A stretch of DNA of 64,000 nucleotides from NCBI GenBank assembly GCA_022376925.1, contig JAIOJX010000032.1, positions 97,704,794-97,768,793 of the forward strand, written 5' to 3'. A program made the translations under genes and the position numbers. The notes below the pieces were generated by a model, which had not been told where the DNA came from, did no database searches, and saw only the letters and a program-made list of their open reading frames with translations. Source of the DNA: Tragulus kanchil. Taxonomy: Eukaryota; Chordata; Mammalia; Artiodactyla; Tragulidae. This document shows, one piece after another, positions 57,132-64,000 of this stretch (within the stretch, counting starts at the first letter, position 1; each line of letters starts with the position of its first letter).

Positions 57132-57763
57132 GAGCTTCTATTGATGTATCTGTTTCTCCATTAGACATCACTCCTTATCCTCCTGTCCCCATGGACACAG
57201 AGAAGATGCCAGTCAACACTGGCTGAATGAACTGGTGGAAGAGTTTGTTATCTTACTTGATTCCTTTAACCTCGGAGAGGTCCACCCATCTTGCAGATGG
57301 AGAGAAAACATCACAGGTGCACAGAGTTCAGCAAGTTCTGGGCAAGCAGTGACTGAGCCAGACATCTTCAGACCTGTTCTGATGACCTTTCTACTAGATT
57401 CCGCAGCACAGGCCCTTGGCTCAGGTAAGATGACACCACTCCGCTGTACGTGACTCACCCTTCTCCGTGGGCCACTGAGCCAATCCATCAGCCTCTCAGG
57501 CTGAGTCACAGTTGGAGGTGACTTGAACCTGGGACTTGAAGAGAAAGCCAGGCAGTCCTGCTGGACCCGTGTGCCCAGGGATCCCTCAGACCAGCCAAGC
57601 ACATCCCCGGGAAATCCCTCACAGGATAGGGAGGTGGTGATGGGGTGGATACTGAGACGTCACATCGGATGCACTCCTCTCTCGAAAGTGTGTCTGAAGG
57701 GTAACACCCAGCCAGTCACCGTGCCCAGTGACCTCTAACTCAGAGGTCTCCTTTCCTCTCCAT

Positions 57764-58460
57764 TCCCAGAGCCAAAGCCCTCATCATCATCTCTGTGTTG
57801 ACTGGACTCCCAGTGCCCTCTTTACTGATCTTCCTCTAAGAAATTAAGTAACCTGGCCTAGTCACACATTATGACTCTGTCATGCTGATGTTCAAAAAAA
57901 TCTTTGAAAGCTCCCCAGTACATAAGGAATGAAGCTGAAGTCGCTGACTAAGCGTTCAAGGCTCGCTTGTTGACAGCCCACTTTCCCAGTCTCCTTCCTG
58001 CCCATGCTGCCCTGAAACCCTCATTTAGCTCAAGGTATGTGCTGTTCTTCCTCAGAGTTGTCTTTTATTATTTGTTCCCCTTGCCCTGACTCATACCCTT
58101 TCTTTCCCTTCAAAGACCCTCTTACTCATCCTTCACATCTTGCTTAAAAGTCACATCCTTGGGACATCCCTGTTCCAAGGGCTGGGACCAATCCTTGGCC
58201 CAGTGGTTAAGAATTCACCTTCCAATACAGGGAACTCAGGTTCAATCCCTGGTTGGAAAACTAACACCCCACTTGCCAGCTAAACCCAGGAGTCAGAAAC
58301 TAGAGAAGCTCATGAACCACAACAGAGAAACTGAGTACCATAGCTAAGACCCAATGCAGCTAAATAAATATATGCTTTTTTTTTTTTAAGTCATCTCCTC
58401 TATAAAGCATTCTCTGATCTCTTCGGCCCCAAATCGTAACACTAGTTATGTTTGTTGATC
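57764..58460 (+). mobile_element. L2 (copy 2) split by a SINE
   Basis: Same L2 text as 56620-57013, resuming after the SINE with CATTCTCTGATCTCTTCGGC. Confidence 0.72.
58160..58387 (+). mobile_element. CHR-type tRNA-derived SINE
   Basis: CCCAGTGGTTAAGAATTCAC, GGTTCAATCCCTGGTTGG (B box) and CCAATGCAGCTAAATAAATA. Target duplication AAGTCACATCCT at 58148-58159 and AAGTCATCTCCT at 58388-58399. A stub at 57014-57059 belongs to duplication O. Confidence 0.82.
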
Positions 58461-59173
58461 ACATATTTTGTCTAAGTCATAGTGACTAATACTTTAAGAT
58501 ATTTCCTTTAATTTGATATGTCCCGCAGTCTTAGCCATGAATATCAGGCTTTCTCTTTTATAGATGTGGAAACTGACACTCAGCAAGGAGAACCAACCTG
58601 CCTGAGCACATACCTCATGCAATTTCAAGTATTGGTCTGCCTGTCTCCAAAGTTGCTCCATGATTTGGGATTCTTACTCAGTTAGTTCTCTGTACCTCTT
58701 TGTGGCCCTCATCTTGGAAGATGCTGTGTTTTCCTACAGAGCTCATCTACTCAGTTCTAGCATGATCCTCCTGAAAACAGAGGACTATTTCCCACGCACC
58801 TTTAGCCCTGTGTATAGCATCTGAGACATACTGGGTTGTGAGACAGAAAGCAAGAGTTAATCAGCATTTACCGTGTGTATTCCGGTGCTAGTTGAAACAC
58901 CTACACTTACACACACATACACATTCACTTAAGTATTGTTATCCCATTTTACAGTGGGACAGACAGAAGCCCAGAGAAGTTAAAGAACTTTTCATCATCC
59001 ACATTTTGGATCTGAATTATTTTTTAACCCTTTGCATGTATTCTTTTTTCCAAAAATTAAAATAGTTAATTTGAAATATGAACCTATACACATTTTTAAA
59101 TTTTAAATTTATTTATTTTTTAATTGAACCCATACAAGTCACACCTCTTGAGAAGAATTCAGATCTGGATGTT
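58461..59173. other. Unique sequence with MIR scraps
   Basis: TAGATGTGGAAACTGACACTC (58561 on) and CCCATTTTACAGTGGGACAG (58946 on) are MIR cores. An AT-rich patch spans 59090-59130. No gene. Confidence 0.55.
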
Positions 59174-59500
59174 TCTGTCTCCAGGGGTCATTCCAATCTA
59201 GCCATCTCATTTCTGACCTATCTGGAGCAAATTTTTATATATGGTGTTAGGATTATGGTCAGCTACATATGACATAAAATTCACAGTCACTGTGAGGGTT
59301 AGTTCTCTCCCACATAAAAGAAGCCCAGAGGGAGGCGATACACTGCGTGGGGGCAGAGGCCCAGGCTCCTTCTGTCTTGTTGCCCTGCCGTCCTTACTGC
59401 ATGGTGTCCACCCTCTGGCCAAGCATGGCTCCCCTCTCCAGCAAGACCAGCAAAGAGCAGGATGGAGGGCGTGTTTCCTGCCATCAAGAACACTTCCCAG

Positions 59501-59806
59501 GGCTTCCCTGGTGGTCCAGTGGGTAAGGACACCACCTTGCAGTGCAGGGGGCGCCGGTTCAATCCCTGGCCTGGGAAGATCCCACGTGCCGCGGAGCGGT
59601 TGGACAGATGTGTCCAATTACCGAGCCGGAGTTCTGGAGCGCATGCGCCCAGAGCCGGTGCTCTGCAACAACAGAGGCCACCGCGATGGGAGGCCCACAC
59701 GGGCCAAAGAACAAAGATGCATGGAAGTAGATAAATGAAAACCCAATAGAAGTGGCCCACCCAGCCCCCGCAAAATAAATAAATAAATTAATTAATTAAA
59801 AAAAAA
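59501..59806 (+). mobile_element. Young tRNA-Glu-derived SINE, CHR-2-like
   Basis: Full-length plus-strand member. A box TGGTCCAGTGG at 59512-59522 and B box GGTTCAATCC at 59556-59565. Tail of AAATAAAT and AATTAATT repeats. Perfect target duplication AACACTTCCCAG at 59489-59500 and 59807-59818. Confidence 0.94.
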
Positions 59807-60134
59807 AACACTTCCCAGAAGTCTCATACCATGCTTCTGCTCACCTCCCATGGACCAGAACTTGGTTACCCAGCAACACCTATCCATAAAGAAGGTCAGA
59901 CAATACCAGCATCACTTGTGGCAGCACATACACACCCAGCTGAAAACCCAGGGCTCTATGATTAAGAAGGAAGGGGCTGTTCCTGGACATAGGTAGGAGT
60001 GTTTTGTTTTCAGAATGTGTCTGCTGTGCTCTCTAAAATTGATTCATGATTAGAACTGTCTTGTCCTGTTGACATACTCTGAGCCCTCTGTAGAGGAGAT
60101 TAATATACACCAAGGGAAAACAACCAACTTCTCA

Positions 60135-60190
60135 CCAAGGACCCAATTTCTGCATTGGAAGATGGATTCTTTGCACCACCAGGGAAGACC
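60135..60190 (-). mobile_element. SINE head fragment
   Basis: ATTTCTGCATTGGAAGATGG with CACCACCAGGGAAGACC. The duplicate is about 61220-61275. Confidence 0.55.
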
Positions 60191-60585
60191 TTGTAAATTT
60201 CCAGATTTTTTTTTCTTCTTTTTTTGCTAAGCCATATGCAAGAGCCCTCTGTAGAGGAGTTACCATTCTGTCTCCAGGGGTCATTCCAATCTAGCCATCC
60301 TTCGATCTGGAGCAAATTTTTATATATGGTGTTAGGATTATGGTCAGCTACATATGACATAAAATTCACAGTCACTGTGAGGGTTAGTTCTCTCCCACAT
60401 AAAAGAAGCCCAGAGGGAGGCGATACACTGCGTGGGGGCAGAGGCCCAGGCTCCTTCTGTCTTGTTGCCCTGCCGTCCTTACTGCATGGTGTCCACCCTC
60501 TGGCCAAGCATGGCTCCCCTCTCCAGCAAGACCAGCAAAGAGCAGGATGGAGGGCGTGTTTCCTGCCATCAAGAACACTTCCCAG

Positions 60586-60892
60586 GGCTTCCCTGGTGGT
60601 CCAGTGGGTAAGGACACCACCTTGCAGTGCAGGGGGCGCCGGTTCAATCCCTGGCCTGGGAAGATCCCACGTGCCGCGGAGCGGTTGGACAGATGTGTCC
60701 AATTACCGAGCCGGAGTTCTGGAGCGCATGCGCCCAGAGCCGGTGCTCTGCAACAACAGAGGCCACCGCGATGGGAGGCCCACACGGGCCAAAGAACAAA
60801 GATGCATGGAAGTAGATAAATGAAAACCCAATAGAAGTGGCCCACCCAGCCCCCGCAAAATAAATAAATAAATTAATTAATTAAAAAAAAAA
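60586..60892 (+). mobile_element. tRNA-Glu-derived SINE (duplicate of 59501-59806)
   Basis: Same insertion with the same target word at 60574-60585 and 60893-60904 and one extra A in the tail. Confidence 0.94.
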
Positions 60893-61299
60893 AACACTTC
60901 CCAGAAGTCTCATACCATGCTTCTGCTCACCTCCCATGGACCAGAACTTGGTTACCCAGCAACACCTATCCATAAAGAAGGTCAGACAATACCAGCATCA
61001 CTTGTGGCAGCACATACACACCCAGCTGAAAACCCAGGGCTCTATGATTAAGAAGGAAGGGGCTGTTCCTGGACATAGGTAGGAGTGTTTTGTTTTCAGA
61101 ATGTGTCTGCCGTGCTCTCTAAAATTGATTCATGATTAGAACTGTCTTGTCCTGTTGACATACTCTGAGCCCTCTGTAGAGGAGATTAATATACACCAAG
61201 GGAAAACAACCAACTGCTCACCAAGGACCCAATTTCTGCATTGGAAGATGGATTCTTTGCACCACCAGGGAAGACCTTGTAAATTTCCAGATTTTTTTT

Positions 61300-61410
61300 T
61301 CTTCTTTTTTTGCTAAGCCATATGCAAGATCTTAGTTCCCTGAGCAGGATCAAACCTGTGTCCCCTATACTGGGAGTGAAGTCTTAACCACTGGATCACC
61401 AGGGAAGTCC
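61300..61410 (-). mobile_element. CHR-type SINE fragment
   Basis: GATCTTAGTTCCCTGAGCAG and CCACTGGATCACCAGGGAAG, antisense. Copy 1 of duplication P ends inside it. Confidence 0.8.
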
Positions 61411-61522
61411 TAAAGACCCAACTTCTAAACCAAATGATCAATGGTCCTTCTCCAAGGCAAGGTCAATTCAGTGTTCTTGGGCAAAACAATTACCCTCCCT
61501 AAGTCTGTGCAACCTTGCATAA

Positions 61523-61745
61523 GTGCATGTGTGCTCAGCTGCTCAGTTATGTCCAACTCTTTGCAATCCTGTGGTCTGCAGCCTTCCAGGCTCCTCTGTC
61601 CATGGGATTCTCCAGGCAAGAATACTGGAGTAGTTTGCAACGCCCTTCTCCAGGGGATCTTTCTGAGCCAGGGATTGAACCTGTGTCTCCTGCGTCTCCT
61701 TCATTGCAGGTGGGTTCTTTACCAATAAGCCACCAGGGAAGCCCC
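61523..61745 (-). mobile_element. Bov-tA SINE
   Basis: GTGCATGTGTGCTCAGCTGC to GCCACCAGGGAAGCCCC, near consensus. Confidence 0.93.
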
Positions 61746-61746
61746 T

Positions 61747-61870
61747 AGATGACTTTAGGCAAGTCATTTCACCACTGTGAGCATCCTCTCTACCAGTAAA
61801 ATGAAAATAAGAATAAAATAATATCTATCTCATAGGGTTGCTGGGCAGCTTAAATGAAAGCATGAGAAAT
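61747..61870 (+). mobile_element. MIR
   Basis: GACTTTAGGCAAGTCATTTC, CAGTAAAATGAAAATAAG and CATAGGGTTGCTGGGCAGC. Confidence 0.83.
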
Positions 61871-61987
61871 TAATTTTGTTAGTACATTTTATTTAACACA
61901 ATATAATCAAACTATTATCATTTCAACCTATAATCAATTTAAGTTGCTAATGGAATATTTTATACTTTTTTTCATACTTAGATTTTG

Positions 61988-62381
61988 CCTTTTGCTTTTG
62001 CTTTATTTTTTATTGAGGTATAGTTGATTTACAATGTTTCAGGCATATAGCCAAGTGTTTCTGTTATACATATATACATGAATAAATATATACATATTTT
62101 TCAGATCTTTTCCATTATAGGTTATTACAAGATACTGAATTTAGTTCCCTCTGCTATACAGTAGGCCCTTGTTGGTTATCTATTTTATGTAATAGTTATA
62201 TAATCTCAAATTCTCAATTTATCTCTCCCCTACTTTCCCCTTTGATAACTTTGTTGTCTATGCCTATGAGTCTATTTCTGCTTTGTAAATAGGTTTTTTT
62301 GTATCATTTCTTTTTATATTTCACATTTAAGGGATATCATATGATATCTGTCTTTCTCTGTCTGACTTAACTTCACTTACT
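61988..62381 (-). mobile_element. L1 3' end, short insertion
   Basis: Antisense L1 3' UTR (TTATTGAGGTATAGTTGATT, CCCTCTGCTATACAGTAGGC, TATCATATGATATCTGTC). Target duplication CATACTTAGATTTTG at 61973-61987 and CATACTTAGACTTTG at 62382. Part of its 5' side recurs at 63399-63470 in duplication Q. Confidence 0.88.
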
Positions 62382-64000
62382 CATACTTAGACTTTGAAAT
62401 CCAGTGTGTATTTTACATTTACAAAATAACTCAATTTGGAGCAGATACTTTTAAAGTGGTTGCTGGCCACTGAGGTACATCTTACAGGCTGAGACTAATG
62501 TATGTGCCCTTTCTGGGTGCTCCACTGGGATCCTTCCTTTCAGGCGAAGAAGTCATCTTTCACATGGCAAGTCTCTGTTTGCTTATCCACAGGCAGCTCC
62601 CTTGAGGAGAGGGCACGTGTGGTCTCCTCGGAGCCTCACATAGTACCCAGCACAGAGCAGACACTCAATCGGTCCTCGTTAAGCAAGCATTATTCATTTC
62701 TGTCTCCATAATACCCAGCCCAGTGCTTGACCCTTGGTAGACGTTTAATAAAGACGTATTAAACTAATGAAGTAATGACCCAGTATTTTAAAGGTAAGTG
62801 AATATGTGGCTCGCCAGCAGGTGACGAGCAGGCAGTTTATTGCAGAGGAGACAATGGTACCTTTCTAGCCCTCAAAGCAACACCTGCTGTTAAGTCAAAT
62901 TTCCGTCACCACCACCTTCCCTGCCAAACAGAACTGGAGCCACCTGGTAAGCTATGGGCCCACAGAATCTGGTAAGATCTCGCACAATGCCTGGCCTACA
63001 GAGATAAGGAGGCAGATCAGATTCCCATGAGCAAATAGAATGAACTCCCAGCTCAAGGCTTAACTTCTCTGGTTCATGATATTCTTTTTCTCTCAAGATT
63101 GACTCAGCACAGTGCAGGGTGAGAGGTTCTGAAAAGTTGCCAGCCATTGTGCACCAGAAATCTAGGGGACTTTACAAAATACCAATAAAATTCATAGTGT
63201 TGGGCCATGTCAGCCTCAGTAGAACCACTATAGCTTGATGCCCAAAGCACCTTGTGGTCCTTCCTTGATCATGAGCTTCCTCATTGGGGAGCTGGGAATG
63301 ACCCCTTCTCTGGCTCTGCAGTTGCAAAGACCCTATGAGACCAGAGCTCCTTGCACTTGCCCACTGAGGGCAAACTTGCCTTGTTCCTGCCAGGCTGTCC
63401 TTTTATATTTCACATTTAAGGGATATCATATGATATCTGTCTTTCTCTGTCTGACTTAACTTCACTTACTCATACTTAGACTTTGAAATCCAGTGTGTAT
63501 TTTACATTTACAAAATAACTCAATTTGGAGCAGATACTTTTAAAGTGGTTGCTGGCCACTGAGGTACATCTTACAGGCTGAGACTAATGTATGTGCCCTT
63601 TCTGGGTGCTCCACTGGGATCCTTCCTTTCAGGCGAAGAAGTCATCTTTCACATGGCAAGTCTCTGTTTGCTTATCCACAGGCAGCTCCCTTGAGGAGAG
63701 GGCACGTGTGGTCTCCTCGGAGCCTCACATAGTACCCAGCACAGAGCAGACACTCAATCGGTCCTCGTTAAGCAAGCATTATTCATTTCTGTCTCCATAA
63801 TACCCAGCCCAGTGCTTGACCCTTGGTAGACGTTTAATAAAGACGTATTAAACTAATGAAGTAATGACCCAGTATTTTAAAGGTAAGTGAATATGTGGCT
63901 CGCCAGCAGGTGACGAGCAGGCAGTTTATTGCAGAGGAGACAATGGTACCTTTCTAGCCCTCAAAGCAACACCTGCTGTTAAGTCAAATTTCCGTCACCA
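62310..64000. repeat. Tandem duplication Q (period 1,089 bp, runs off the window)
   Basis: Copy 1 is 62310-63398 and copy 2 begins at 63399, still matching copy 1 at base 64000. The first base or two of copy 2 is altered (TGTCCTTTTATATT against TTTCTTTTTATATT). Only about 600 bases of copy 2 are visible. Confidence 0.94.
62396..63398. other. Mostly unique sequence with an L2-like stretch
   Basis: GCCTCACATAGTACCCAGCA (62632 on) and CCCAGTGCTTGACCCTTGG (62718 on) are L2 3' ends, duplicated near 63721 and 63807. A minus frame of 85 codons (62890-63147) is anonymous. No gene is supported. Confidence 0.5.

Larger units (their letters stand above)
55912..58204. repeat. Tandem duplication O (period about 1,144-1,148 bp)
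   Basis: Copy 1 is 55912-57059 and copy 2 is 57060-58204. Copy 1 starts mid Bov-tA and ends mid CHR-type SINE, so the join fuses the head of one SINE (GGCCCAG) to the middle of another (TTGAACCC). Two homopolymer losses lie in the first 80 bases of copy 2. Confidence 0.96.
59174..61328. repeat. Tandem duplication P (period about 1,085-1,092 bp)
   Basis: Copy 1 is 59174-60243 and copy 2 is 60266-61328. The filler 60244-60265 repeats the internal phrase AGCCCTCTGTAGAGGAG. The start of copy 2 is degraded (CATCCTTCGATCTGGAGC against CATCTCATTTCTGACCTATC). The interior differs only at CTGCTGTGC/CTGCCGTGC and CAACTTCTC/CAACTGCTC. Confidence 0.95.

Noticed and set aside
60100..60823. About 200-codon frames on both strands
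   Set aside because: Both run through the tRNA-Glu SINE and the duplication P join. Opposite-strand frames of the same length over a SINE are a known shadow.

Overview
This window is non-coding nuclear DNA from a ruminant artiodactyl. The evidence is its repeats: Bov-tA and Bov-A2 SINEs, 5'-truncated BovB (RTE) LINE ends, artiodactyl L1 3' ends, CHR-type tRNA-derived SINEs and a mini-mariner palindrome, over an older layer of MIR, L2, old L1 and Tigger-type fragments. I find no protein-coding gene, exon, tRNA or rRNA gene. Every reading frame above about 60 codons is either a read-through of repeats (mostly antisense SINE, BovB or L1) or a chance frame in GC-rich or pyrimidine-rich DNA. The window fits intergenic or deep intronic sequence.

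The dominant structure is not a gene. Seventeen direct tandem duplications, each with a period of about 1.06-1.21 kb, recur from one end to the other at 287, 5296, 9581, 14578, 19087, 22526, 25173, 27068, 31547, 34506, 37346, 43524, 45559, 52685, 55912, 59174 and 62310. The last runs off the window. All are direct, all are doublets (two pairs overlap and give short triple regions), and they ignore repeat boundaries. Many have a 0-35 bp garbled filler at the junction, and differences between copies cluster next to the junction. The best reading is assembly error: adjacent contigs sharing about 1.1 kb of terminal overlap were joined without merging. Removing the extra copies would leave roughly 46 kb of real sequence. 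No proposed biological mechanism explains the uniform size as well.

Layout: 1-2.7 kb, Bov-tA/Bov-A2 SINEs. 2.7-9.95 kb, AT-rich old minus-strand L1 with a MER2-like transposon and a stack of nested insertions (tRNA-Glu SINEs, Bov-tA, CHR-1, BovB). 10-22.5 kb, MIR fragments, an (AC)n repeat, a BovB end, an L1 end and a purine tract. 22.5-24.7 kb, a duplicated GC-rich stretch with GC-box, E-box and ISRE-like motifs. 24.9-28.8 kb, one young plus-strand L1 end carrying a SINE, tripled in part by two overlapping duplications. 29-43.5 kb, mostly unique sequence with L2, MIR and Bov-tA. 43.5-64 kb, L2 with a mini-mariner, more SINEs and unique sequence.

The main genuine biological signal is a family of about 300 bp tRNA-Glu-derived SINEs with intact target-site duplications at six independent loci. 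They have a CHR-2-like head and an unfamiliar tail and may be a lineage-specific subfamily. Repeat family names come from memory of consensus sequences and were not searched.
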